Assembly: GCA_017543645.1 (NCBI GenBank)
Contig: JAFYFR010000055.1
Coordinates: forward strand, 1-10,616
Direction: 5' to 3'
Length of the DNA stretch: 10,616 nt
DNA from: Bacteroidales bacterium
Lineage (GTDB): Bacteria > Bacteroidota > Bacteroidia > Bacteroidales > UBA3824
The notes beneath the pieces are model-generated. The model saw only the letters and a list, made by a program, of their open reading frames with translations. It searched no databases and had not been told where the DNA came from. Positions 1 through 6,820 of the stretch are shown here, piece after piece. Numbering within the stretch: position 1 is the stretch's first letter; every line of letters starts with the position of its first letter. Made by a program: the position numbers and the translations under genes.

Positions 1-120
1 GCACATCAATTCTTCCTCTTTATCCAAATCTTCCAACTCGCTTATAAGCCACATCTTTTCTTCGTATGAAAGATTCTTCAAAATATATTCACGCATATTT
101 ATCAATAATTCCTTGCTCAT
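1..120 (-). CDS. Small hypothetical protein, N-terminal 40 residues (runs off the left edge)
   Basis: An open frame on the minus strand starts at an ATG at 118-120 and stays open to base 1, so only the first 40 residues are visible. It begins MSKELLINMREYILKN and continues with a charged stretch containing EEKMWLISELEDLDKEEE. It has no signal peptide or membrane segment and looks helical and acidic. The start is supported by a well-formed Bacteroidota promoter just upstream (138-168). I do not recognise the family. The size, charge and KMWLISELE-like helix resemble small antitoxin-type proteins of Bacteroidota toxin-antitoxin modules, but that is only an impression. The rest of the gene and any partner lie outside the window. 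Confidence 0.6.
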   Translation of the reverse strand, partial: MSKELLINMREYILKNLSYEEKMWLISELEDLDKEEELMC

Positions 121-137
121 AATCTATATTTTTGTGG

Positions 138-168
138 TAAAGATACCAATAATTAGCAATTTTACAAA
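138..168 (-). promoter_or_regulatory. Bacteroidota-type promoter for the partial left-edge gene
   Basis: On the minus strand, TTTG (165-168) is followed after 19 bases by TATCTTTA (138-145). This matches the Bacteroidota consensus TTTG, a spacer of about 19-21, TAnnTTTG, with one deviation in the last base. It lies 17 bases upstream of the ATG at 118-120. It suggests the left-edge gene is transcribed separately from the glucuronidase gene behind it. Confidence 0.55.
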
Positions 169-201
169 AATTAGCCAACATTTTTTTGCAAATAAAACAA
201 T

Positions 202-238
202 TTAGTGCCAAAATATAAAACCTATATCTTGGCACTAA
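202..238 (-). terminator. Possible transcription terminator hairpin after the glucuronidase gene
   Basis: Bases 202-211 pair perfectly with 229-238. After one A/C mismatch, 213-217 pair with 223-227, leaving a five-base loop. On the minus strand, the direction of the glucuronidase gene, the hairpin is followed by a T-rich tail (ATTGTTTTATTT). The tail is not a clean T-run, so termination is plausible rather than certain. The competing pairing with the copy at 255-264 would remove this hairpin. Confidence 0.45.
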
Positions 239-264
239 CCGTTTTTGGGGGCACTTAGTGCCAA
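202..264. repeat. Three copies of TTAGTGCCAA in alternating orientation
   Basis: The 10-mer TTAGTGCCAA occurs at 202-211 (plus), 229-238 (minus) and 255-264 (plus), with start-to-start spacings of 27 and 26 bases. Copy 2 can pair with either copy 1 or copy 3, giving two mutually exclusive hairpins. Copy 3 also sits in a smaller palindrome, GGCAC-TTA-GTGCC (250-262). The third copy abuts the stop codon of the glucuronidase gene at 265-267. The function is unknown: it could be a terminator, an operator or the remnant of a small mobile repeat. Confidence 0.75.
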
Positions 265-2292
265 TTAATCTTTTTGCCGTGCCACATACTCCTTAGTTTT
301 GAGTTTGGCTTTGCATTGGTCGAAGGTGTATTTTGGGGTGAAGGGGAGTTCCATTTTTGAGAAGGTTTGGAAATAGAGCAAACAGCCGTCGCGCCACCAT
401 TGGGCTTCGTCGAGTTGCACTTCGAGTTTTTTAGCCACCTCGTTGTAAATCGGGTCTGACACCTTGCCTTTGAGCGATGCCCAAGTTTTTTGAAAATTCT
501 CTACCTGCGAAACGCCTTTGGTGTAATGATAACAGAGTTCGTTCCAAAGTGTGTTGCCGTTGTCGAAGGTGTAATTCCACGGCAAATGGTGAAACCATAG
601 GACATACTCTTTGGGGCAGAGTTTTGGATTATCGTAGAGTGATTTCAAAGGCTCTTGATACTGCACTACGGCATTGCTGCCAGAGGACGAGCGGTTGAAA
701 CCGAGACCATCGTCGGCGGCTTTGTGATAATAACGCGGCATCCAGTCTTCGCGTGCGCCCGGAATATCGCACCACGGCTCGGGACCCCAATGGTCGCTCC
801 AACCCATAAGGTGATGCAGTCCGAGGGGAGTCATATAGTCAGTAACAGCCTCGCGCGATTTCATCATCATATCCGAAATTTTGGCGGCGGCAGATTTGTC
901 GGAGGTGAGGGTAAGGGCAATCCACTCGTCGGCTATCTGCTGAGCGGTAAGGTCGGGATTCCACGCCAAACGTCCAAAGGCATACCAGTTTGACTGCGCC
1001 ATCACATATCCGCACCAGTTTTTCATAGTGCCAGTGTTGGCAACTCCCGCAATGGCTGTAAAGGGGTGATACTGTGTGGTTTGCTTAACGGTTTCTTTGT
1101 TGTTGACAGGATAATCCAAAAATTCTTTCCACATAGTGGCAAGGAAACAGAGGTGGTCGCTGTATCCGAGATATTCCTGTGTGATTTGGAGTTCGGGCAT
1201 AATGGGAGTCTTTTTCAAACCTCCAAACAGCGGGCTAAATGGTTCGCGTGGCTGAAAATCCACAGGACCGTTTTTAACTTGGATAATCACATTGTCGTCG
1301 AATTTTCCGTCGAGGGGCATAAACTCGTCGTAAGCCTGTTTCGCACGGTCGCCACCCTGAGGATTATACACAAAGGCGCGCCACATAACAATTCCACCGT
1401 AAGGTTTTAGAGCCTTGGCAAGCATATTGGCACCATCGGCGTGAGTGCGTCCAAAATCCATTGGTCCGGGCAGACCTTCGCTATTAGCCTTTACAAGGAA
1501 TCCGCCAAAATCGGGAATCAATTTGTAGATTTCTTTACATTTATTTGTCCACCAATTAATTACATCCTTATCAAGCGGGTCGGAAGTTTTTAAACCGCCG
1601 ATAGCCGTTGGCGACGAAAAGTTAACAGCCAAATACACCTTAATATTATAGGGACGGAGACGGTCGGCAACGGTCTTGATGTCGCGCAGCATTTCGGGCA
1701 AAAGCACCTTTGGGTCGGCGTTAACATTGTCGATAACAGTGCCGTTGATACCAATTGAAGCGTTGGCGCGGGCGTAGGTTTCGATGTCGGAGCGGAAATG
1801 AATTTTACCACCGTCAAACCAAATAGATTTTCCGGCATAACCACGTTCTACACTGCCGTCGGGATTGTCCCAATGGTTGAGGATGCGGTATTTGTAGGTG
1901 GGATTCGACACGTGGTTTTTGATAACCTTAGTGCCGGCGGAATAAAGTCTCAAATACTCATACACGCCATAAAGTGCACCGGCAGAGGTTTTTGCCTCGA
2001 TTTTTACCATTTTTTCGTCGGCGTTGATTAAAAAACCGTCGCCCGAGATGGCAGAGTTATTAGAATTATCCACCACCAAAAAACTTGCCTGTTCGGGCTT
2101 TTTGGCTGTATAAAAATTGGGAATATCCCAGTAAAGTTCTTTCTTAAGAGCGTCGAATGTGGCATTTTTCGACGAAAAACCAAACACAAACGGTTCTTCC
2201 AATGTCTTGAAATCAAGCCACAGTTTTTCGGTCTGCGCCACCGCCATCATCGGCAGCAACGCCAAAATCAATAGTAATCTTTTAATAATCAT
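265..2292 (-). CDS. aguA: Alpha-glucuronidase, glycoside hydrolase family 67
   Basis: Alpha-glucuronidase that removes alpha-1,2-linked (4-O-methyl-)glucuronic acid from the terminal xylose of xylo-oligosaccharides, an accessory step in glucuronoxylan use. The 675 residues match a full-length GH67 enzyme. A signal peptide (1-20, ending AVAQ, no lipobox) points to the periplasm. An N-terminal domain spans about 22-140, a catalytic barrel about 141-470 and a helical C-terminal domain follows. E272 in KANSEGLPGP is the expected acid; D345 in NGPVDFQPRE and E373 in QITQEYLG are the expected bases. Their spacings (73 and 28) equal those I recall for Cellvibrio japonicus GlcA67A (E292, D365, E393). 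The gene starts 28 bases after hepT and has no convincing promoter of its own. No xylanase, GH43, SusC/SusD or sugar-transport gene is seen beside it, so it is an orphan within this window. Confidence 0.96.
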   Translation of the reverse strand: MIIKRLLLILALLPMMAVAQTEKLWLDFKTLEEPFVFGFSSKNATFDALKKELYWDIPNFYTAKKPEQASFLVVDNSNNSAISGDGFLINADEKMVKIEAKTSAGALYGVYEYLRLYSAGTKVIKNHVSNPTYKYRILNHWDNPDGSVERGYAGKSIWFDGGKIHFRSDIETYARANASIGINGTVIDNVNADPKVLLPEMLRDIKTVADRLRPYNIKVYLAVNFSSPTAIGGLKTSDPLDKDVINWWTNKCKEIYKLIPDFGGFLVKANSEGLPGPMDFGRTHADGANMLAKALKPYGGIVMWRAFVYNPQGGDRAKQAYDEFMPLDGKFDDNVIIQVKNGPVDFQPREPFSPLFGGLKKTPIMPELQITQEYLGYSDHLCFLATMWKEFLDYPVNNKETVKQTTQYHPFTAIAGVANTGTMKNWCGYVMAQSNWYAFGRLAWNPDLTAQQIADEWIALTLTSDKSAAAKISDMMMKSREAVTDYMTPLGLHHLMGWSDHWGPEPWCDIPGAREDWMPRYYHKAADDGLGFNRSSSGSNAVVQYQEPLKSLYDNPKLCPKEYVLWFHHLPWNYTFDNGNTLWNELCYHYTKGVSQVENFQKTWASLKGKVSDPIYNEVAKKLEVQLDEAQWWRDGCLLYFQTFSKMELPFTPKYTFDQCKAKLKTKEYVARQKD

Positions 2293-2320
2293 CTTTTTTG
2301 TTATATGTGGGTTAAAAAAT

Positions 2321-2821
2321 TTATATTCTGTCTATCTCCTCTCGGCTCAAACCGGTAATGCTGCAAATCTCATCAGTATCGTAACCTTTGTCCTTCATAC
2401 GTGTAGCGGTTTGAATCAGGTTTTTGTGAACGGCTGTTTCTTTGATAACCACAGCGTTTTTCTCCCACTCGTCCCAGTCGGTTTCGGCAAGGTAGCGGGC
2501 AATCTGTTGGCGGAGTGGAGCAAGATCCTCCTTAATAACTTTCCAAACCTCGCGACTGTCAATCTGATAATAGTCGTGAACAAGCACGTGTCTCATTCTC
2601 GCAATAAACTCCCAAGGTGTTTCTGAAAATTTTCGGCAAAACGAATGAGTAAGTTTATATGCGGCTTCGCCAACTATTTCTATGTTCTTGATGATACCAA
2701 AATAACGCAAATAGTCGGCTTCTATATCTTCTTTTGTCTTACCATCAGTAAACTCAGTAATATGGTCGATAGCCTCAATAATGTGTTCAAGTCTATCCTT
2801 GTCTCTAACTTCTTCTCTCAT
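2321..2821 (-). CDS. hepT: HepT-like HEPN ribonuclease toxin (DUF86) with an extra C-terminal tail
   Basis: Toxin of a type VII MntA-HepT toxin-antitoxin system. HepT family members are HEPN RNases silenced when MntA adds AMP to a tyrosine next to the active site. Residues about 5-113 form the all-helical HEPN/DUF86 domain. The RX4HXY signature is visible as R77, H82 and Y84 in RMRHVLVHDYY, so both the catalytic pair and the presumed modified tyrosine are intact. At 166 residues it is longer than usual HepT proteins (roughly 110-140). The surplus, about 114-166, ends in GYDTDEICSITGLSREEIDR, a helix-turn-helix-like pattern typical of the C-terminal end of Rpn/PD-(D/E)XK transposase-family proteins. 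Its start overlaps the 3' end of mntA by 17 bases, indicating translational coupling with the antitoxin made first. Confidence 0.88.
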   Translation of the reverse strand: MREEVRDKDRLEHIIEAIDHITEFTDGKTKEDIEADYLRYFGIIKNIEIVGEAAYKLTHSFCRKFSETPWEFIARMRHVLVHDYYQIDSREVWKVIKEDLAPLRQQIARYLAETDWDEWEKNAVVIKETAVHKNLIQTATRMKDKGYDTDEICSITGLSREEIDRI

Positions 2822-3101
2822 AAATCAACTTTTTATCACGGTTTGCACTTTTCATAGCATACGGACGCAATGTTCCATCTTCAACTATATCCACAGGTCG
2901 GTCCAATATTTTTTCCAATTCGCAAATCATCGCAGCGTGCTTCAATAGGCTTATGCCGTCTTCATCATACTGTACCAGCAAATCCACATCGCTCAGCGGT
3001 GTCTCCTCGCCGCGAGCCCACGAACCAAAGAGCCATGCCTTTATTATAGGCTGAGTCTTAAAATAGTCTGCTATCACTTTCTTCATTGTTGCTAAATCCA
3101 T
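2805..3101 (-). CDS. mntA: MntA-like nucleotidyltransferase antitoxin
   Basis: Minimal nucleotidyltransferase of 98 residues, the antitoxin partner of the overlapping hepT. Members transfer AMP from ATP onto the HepT tyrosine and so neutralise it. The GSX10DXD signature is complete: G26-S27 in LFGSWARG, then D38 and D40 in LSDVDLLV. A third metal-binding acid is likely D71 in RPVDIVED. There is no signal peptide, so it acts in the cytoplasm. The ATG at 3099-3101 is 26 bases behind sppA; a second in-frame ATG five codons later (M6) is an alternative start. I see no TAnnTTTG element in that short gap, so the pair may rely on readthrough from sppA or on a promoter inside sppA. Confidence 0.9.
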   Translation of the reverse strand: MDLATMKKVIADYFKTQPIIKAWLFGSWARGEETPLSDVDLLVQYDEDGISLLKHAAMICELEKILDRPVDIVEDGTLRPYAMKSANRDKKLIYERRS

Positions 3102-3127
3102 AGTGGTATCGTTTTTAGGTTATCATT

Positions 3128-4900
3128 CTAATACTCCAGCATAAACGGCTCCATACGGCATTGAACGCCTTCCATACGTTTAATTCGCTTGTACTCGTTG
3201 AGCAAGGGGGTCAGCTCCTCGGGCATCTGGCTTTGGGGTGTAAAAACACTCATCGACAACAGATTGAGTAGCATCGACATTGAATCGTCCTGAAGCTCAG
3301 GAAGAGCAGTGGTAGAATATTCGCTCACGTCGGCAAGTTCGGCGGCTATTTTAAGCGCGTCGTTGAGAGTGCCGAGAGTATCTACCAAACCTATTTTTAA
3401 AGCCGATGCACCGCTCCAAACACGTCCTTGACCAATGGAATCAACCTCGGCAGTGGTCATATTCCTACCCTCTGCCACGTGACTGATAAAGCGTCCGTAA
3501 ACAGTTTCCACGCTCTGCTGTATAACGTCAATCTCGCGCGAATCCATCTTGGTGTACATCGAACCCATACCCGAATGTTTGTGAGTGCCAACGGTCTCCA
3601 CGTTGAGCTCGTAGTCTTTCAAAAGTTTCTCCACATTAGGGATAACGCCAAACACGCCAATGCTGCCAGTGATGGTAGACGGCATTGCCACAATCTTTTG
3701 AGCGGGACAGGCTATATAATATCCTCCCGATGCGGCGTAACTGCCCATCGACACCACAAGAGGTTTCTTTTCGCCAAACGCCTTGGCAGCCTTGTAGATT
3801 TCTTCGCTTTCGGTGGCGCTACCTCCGGGCGAATTAATGCGGAAAACCACTGCCTTTATATCCTCGTCGTCCTGAGCGGTCTTGAACGCCTCGCATATCT
3901 TGGCGGCGGTGATATATGAGGATTCGTCGCCAGTGGGGTCTATCTCGCCTTCGGCATAGATTATGGCTATTTTGTCGGTCTTGGGTTTCTCGTCTTTGAG
4001 CGAGGTAAGGTAGCCGGTGAGCGACACTATTTTAAGTTCTTCGTCCTCTGCCACGTTGATAGCCGCCTTTAAGGAATCCTCCGCCTCTTTATGCGAAATC
4101 AGAGCGTCAATCATGCCCGAGCTTACGCAAAGGTCAAGGTCGGAATAGAAGTCGAGGTTGTTGACATGCTGGTTAAACTCGGCGGCGGCGATGTTCTTGC
4201 TCTGGCAGATGTCGGCAGAAACCACATTCCAGACATCGTTGACCAGAGTGGACATCTGCAAGCGGTTGGCGTCGCTCATAGAGCCTTGGAGATAAGGCTC
4301 CACCGCGCTTTTGAACTTTCCGTGGCGGATAACCTGCACGTCGATTCCAAGACGGTCGAGAAAAGGCTTGTAAAACATCGACTGCGATGCTATGCCGGTT
4401 ATCTCCAGACCTCCGAGCTCGCGCATAAATATCTTAGTGGCGGTGCTTGCGAGGTAGTAAGTGGCAAGGTCGTACGATTCGGCCCACGCATAAATAGGCT
4501 TGCCGCTCTCGGCAAAGTCTTCGAGAGCCCCGCGGATTGACTGAAGGTTGGCAAAGTCGGTAGATATTGTGCTGAGGTCGAGATATATCGCCGAAATCTT
4601 CTTATCGGTTTTGGCTGCCTTGATACCGCGGAGAATCTCGTCTAATCCTGTTGTCTGCTCGATACCTAACGAGCCGGAGAGCATACCGTATACATCGTTT
4701 TGCGTAACGCTGCGTTCGGTGATGTTGCCGTTGAGATTGAGGCGCAGCACGGAGTTGTCCTCCACCTTGGTTTTCGACGTAGAGCTTCCGCCCATCGAAA
4801 ACATCATTATCATCATAATGAAATAGATGCCTATCTGGGCAAATCCATACACAAACATGGCTGCCAAGGCTGCAAAAAAGTATTTAAAAAATTCTTTCAT
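3128..4900 (-). CDS. sppA: Signal peptide peptidase SppA, long (67K) type
   Basis: Membrane-anchored serine protease that cleaves leftover signal peptides after secretion. The 590 residues fit the two-domain long form found in E. coli. A hydrophobic N-terminal segment (about 7-36) anchors it in the inner membrane with the rest in the periplasm. Two S49 protease repeats follow, about 95-260 and 310-520. The serine/lysine dyad is visible: K197 in GKFKSAVEPYL in the first repeat and S391 in GSYAASGGYYIA in the second. The oxyanion-region motif RINSPGGSA lies at 354-362. The stop is TAG. It begins 27 bases after the upstream TlpA-like lipoprotein gene and is probably co-transcribed with it. In Bacteroides I recall sppA being followed by lpxK; here a toxin-antitoxin pair follows instead. 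Confidence 0.96.
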   Translation of the reverse strand: MKEFFKYFFAALAAMFVYGFAQIGIYFIMMIMMFSMGGSSTSKTKVEDNSVLRLNLNGNITERSVTQNDVYGMLSGSLGIEQTTGLDEILRGIKAAKTDKKISAIYLDLSTISTDFANLQSIRGALEDFAESGKPIYAWAESYDLATYYLASTATKIFMRELGGLEITGIASQSMFYKPFLDRLGIDVQVIRHGKFKSAVEPYLQGSMSDANRLQMSTLVNDVWNVVSADICQSKNIAAAEFNQHVNNLDFYSDLDLCVSSGMIDALISHKEAEDSLKAAINVAEDEELKIVSLTGYLTSLKDEKPKTDKIAIIYAEGEIDPTGDESSYITAAKICEAFKTAQDDEDIKAVVFRINSPGGSATESEEIYKAAKAFGEKKPLVVSMGSYAASGGYYIACPAQKIVAMPSTITGSIGVFGVIPNVEKLLKDYELNVETVGTHKHSGMGSMYTKMDSREIDVIQQSVETVYGRFISHVAEGRNMTTAEVDSIGQGRVWSGASALKIGLVDTLGTLNDALKIAAELADVSEYSTTALPELQDDSMSMLLNLLSMSVFTPQSQMPEELTPLLNEYKRIKRMEGVQCRMEPFMLEY

Positions 4901-4927
4901 ATTGTTAAGGTTTTATTTGTTACTAAA

Positions 4928-6145
4928 TTACTGCTGGGCGGGCTGGGGTCTGGGTGCCGGACGCGGCTTGCCGATATGCTCCGAAAGTATCTGGTCGAGG
5001 TTCTCGGAAATAACGCCTGTGCTCAGCACCGTGCCGTCGGGCGAAATAAGCACGCCGTAAGGCAGCTTGGTAGCTCCGTAGTCCTTAACAGCCTTGCCGT
5101 CCCACACCTTGCTGTCGCACACCTGCGTCCACGAAAGTTTCTGATCCTTCACAGCCTGTTTCCATCGCTCGTAGTTGTTATCCAACGATACTTGGAATAT
5201 GGTAAAGTTTGAATGGTAGTATTTCCAGTAGCATTTCACAAGGTTCTCGTTGTTCCGGGTAGAAACGTCGCTCCACGATGCCCAGAAATCCACCAGCACA
5301 TACTTGCCACGCAGCGACGACAGCTTTATAGAATCGCCTCTAAGGTTGGGAAGCTTTATTTCGGGAGCCTTGTCGCCCTTTCTTACAATTTCCATCATAT
5401 CCCCTCCCCCGTCGGAGGTCTCAATTTTTTCGATATACTTCTGGAGCTTTTCTACATGGAAGCTTCCGTGAAACCTCTTGTCCAAAGCTTCTGCCACGGT
5501 TTTAAAATAACTCAGGTCTTCTTTCGGGTCAAACACAGGTATCCTCGGGGCTACATACTGCGAAAGGCACACAACCGACGCCAACGACGACGGATTCTGT
5601 GTAACATAGCCGCGCGAATAGCTCTTCAGTCCGTTAAGATAGACATAGTATACAGAATCAAGCTCGTGCTTAAGCCCTTGAAGATTAGGCGTGTTGATAT
5701 TCCTGCGGAAAATCTGTCCGAGCGAATCGTTGACACGGCGCACGGTGTTGAGCCTACGCACCATCTCGCAGATGTCCTCGCTCTCGGGCGAACCGCGCAG
5801 CACGTAGTCCATGTCGTAAGATTCCGCCTTGGCGGATATATATATCTGCTGCAGCGAATCTGCCACGAGCATTATGGTACGGGGCTGGCTGTTGACATGG
5901 AGCACATAGAAATCAGGGCCTGCCGCCTGTGCCGACAGCGCAAACGAACCATCGGCTGAGGTTATGGTGCTGTCGGCAAACTCGTAACCTTTTTCTATAA
6001 CGCGCTTTAAAAAAACCGTATCGCCGCCGTGCGACCCCGAAAGCCGTCCCTCGATATTAAAATAAGAGTGAGCGCGCTCTATTCTGCCGCCGCAAGCGTT
6101 GAATATCAGCGATATGGTTATAAGCAATAATATATCACGTCTCAT
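4928..6145 (-). CDS. DUF4369/TlpA-like thioredoxin-fold lipoprotein lacking the CXXC motif
   Basis: A lipoprotein of 405 residues: a hydrophobic leader ending in IFNAC gives a lipidated C18. Residues about 28-120 resemble the DUF4369 N-terminal beta domain (IEGRLSG...DTVFLKR). A helical middle section follows, then a TlpA/AhpC-type thioredoxin domain from about 255 to 390 (KGDKAPEIKLPNLRGD, VLVDFWASW, cis-proline P362 in TKLPYGVLI). The site where relatives have WCXXC reads WSDVS, so both redox cysteines are serines (S292, S295). A thiol-disulfide oxidoreductase role is therefore unlikely; a binding or scaffold role is more plausible. The C-terminus is a Pro/Arg/Gln-rich tail (KPRPAPRPQPAQQ). 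It is the first gene of the minus-strand run, with sppA 27 bases downstream. A -7 element lies 22 bases upstream of the ATG. Confidence 0.88.
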   Translation of the reverse strand: MRRDILLLITISLIFNACGGRIERAHSYFNIEGRLSGSHGGDTVFLKRVIEKGYEFADSTITSADGSFALSAQAAGPDFYVLHVNSQPRTIMLVADSLQQIYISAKAESYDMDYVLRGSPESEDICEMVRRLNTVRRVNDSLGQIFRRNINTPNLQGLKHELDSVYYVYLNGLKSYSRGYVTQNPSSLASVVCLSQYVAPRIPVFDPKEDLSYFKTVAEALDKRFHGSFHVEKLQKYIEKIETSDGGGDMMEIVRKGDKAPEIKLPNLRGDSIKLSSLRGKYVLVDFWASWSDVSTRNNENLVKCYWKYYHSNFTIFQVSLDNNYERWKQAVKDQKLSWTQVCDSKVWDGKAVKDYGATKLPYGVLISPDGTVLSTGVISENLDQILSEHIGKPRPAPRPQPAQQ

Positions 6146-6167
6146 GTGTCGAAAATCAATTATATCG

Positions 6168-6175
6168 CAAATATA
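6168..6175 (-). promoter_or_regulatory. -7 promoter element for the TlpA-like lipoprotein/sppA run
   Basis: On the minus strand TATATTTG is an exact match to the Bacteroidota -7 consensus TAnnTTTG and ends 22 bases before the ATG at 6143-6145. The expected -33 TTTG is not clear; only a T-tract lies at the right distance. Together with the plus-strand element at 6241-6248 it makes this gap a divergent promoter region. Confidence 0.5.
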
Positions 6176-6240
6176 TTAAAGTGTATCCGAAAAAAAAAAT
6201 TAAAAATCCACTCGGCGCAATTATTTTCACAAAGAATTAT

Positions 6241-6248
6241 TACCTTTG
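6241..6248 (+). promoter_or_regulatory. -7 promoter element for the DUF7935-FKBP-DUF3127 operon
   Basis: TACCTTTG matches TAnnTTTG exactly and ends 22 bases before the ATG at 6271, the same spacing as the divergent element on the other strand. The -33 position has no convincing TTTG. The four following genes have gaps of 21-28 bases and no further -7 match was noticed between them, so this is the likely operon promoter. Confidence 0.55.
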
Positions 6249-6270
6249 GCGTGAATTTTAAACACGAAAA

Positions 6271-6792
6271 ATGGATTTAGCAGAACTTATGAAATACTTG
6301 GTGCCCGCGCTGGTAGTGCTGGCATGTTCGTATCTTACAATCAGACAATTTCTTATCCGCGAAGAGCAAAAACAGCGTCTGGATCTGGCAATGAACAACC
6401 AGAAAATCATCACCCCCCTCCGACTGGCGGCTTTTGAGAGAGTAATCCTCTTTTTGGAACGCATCAACCCGGGAAACCTGCTCGTAAGGGTGCAGTCGCC
6501 CGGAATGTCGGCAAAAGAGTTCCAGCGCGCACTAATAACCACCATCCGTGCCGAATACGAGCACAACATGTCGCAGCAGATATACCTCAGCGACGAATCG
6601 TGGGAGGCGGTAAAGACCGCAAAGGAGAGCATCGTGGAGCTAATCAACATCTCGGCGCAGCGCATGACCGACGAGAACACCGCCCTCGACCTCAGCAAGT
6701 ATATCCTGCAAATGATGGCGCAGGCCGACCAGAACCCTATCAACGACTCAATTGAGAAAGTTAAAGAAGAAATTATAGAAATTTTAAAATAA
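6271..6792 (+). CDS. DUF7935-type single-pass membrane protein
   Basis: A protein of 173 residues with one hydrophobic segment near the N-terminus (about 8-25, LVPALVVLACSYLTI). A basic/acidic helix follows (IREEQKQRLDLA), and then a conserved-looking block LRLAAFERVILFLERINPGNLL (about 50-71). This layout and block fit a Bacteroidota family I know as DUF7935, whose function is not established. The remainder is helical, and the charged C-terminus (IEKVKEEIIEILK) could form a coiled coil. It is probably anchored in the inner membrane with the soluble part in the cytoplasm. It is the first gene of the plus-strand operon, 28 bases before the first FKBP gene. The family name is from memory; the membrane anchor is seen directly. 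Confidence 0.8.
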   Translation: MDLAELMKYLVPALVVLACSYLTIRQFLIREEQKQRLDLAMNNQKIITPLRLAAFERVILFLERINPGNLLVRVQSPGMSAKEFQRALITTIRAEYEHNMSQQIYLSDESWEAVKTAKESIVELINISAQRMTDENTALDLSKYILQMMAQADQNPINDSIEKVKEEIIEILK

Positions 6793-6820
6793 ACATTTTC
6801 CACATAAACTTCAAAACAAA

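Noticed and set aside
202..264. CRISPR-like array
   Set aside because: The repeated unit is only 10 bases, alternates in orientation, has just three copies and has no cas genes nearby.
2293..2345. A dedicated promoter for the glucuronidase gene
   Set aside because: The nearest -7-like octamer (TAAATTTT on the minus strand) lacks the final G and its TTTG partner is about 24 bases away, too far for the usual spacing.
4091..4540. Long plus-strand frames opposite sppA (also 3428-3919) and opposite the TlpA-like gene (5213-5959)
   Set aside because: These are antisense shadows of confident genes with intact catalytic or fold motifs; their translations show no family signal.
6258..6803. A 181-codon open frame on the minus strand opposite the DUF7935 gene
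   Set aside because: It lies almost exactly antisense to a recognisable protein, its translation is a low-information Ser/Arg/Ile-rich string, and it has no promoter or family resemblance.
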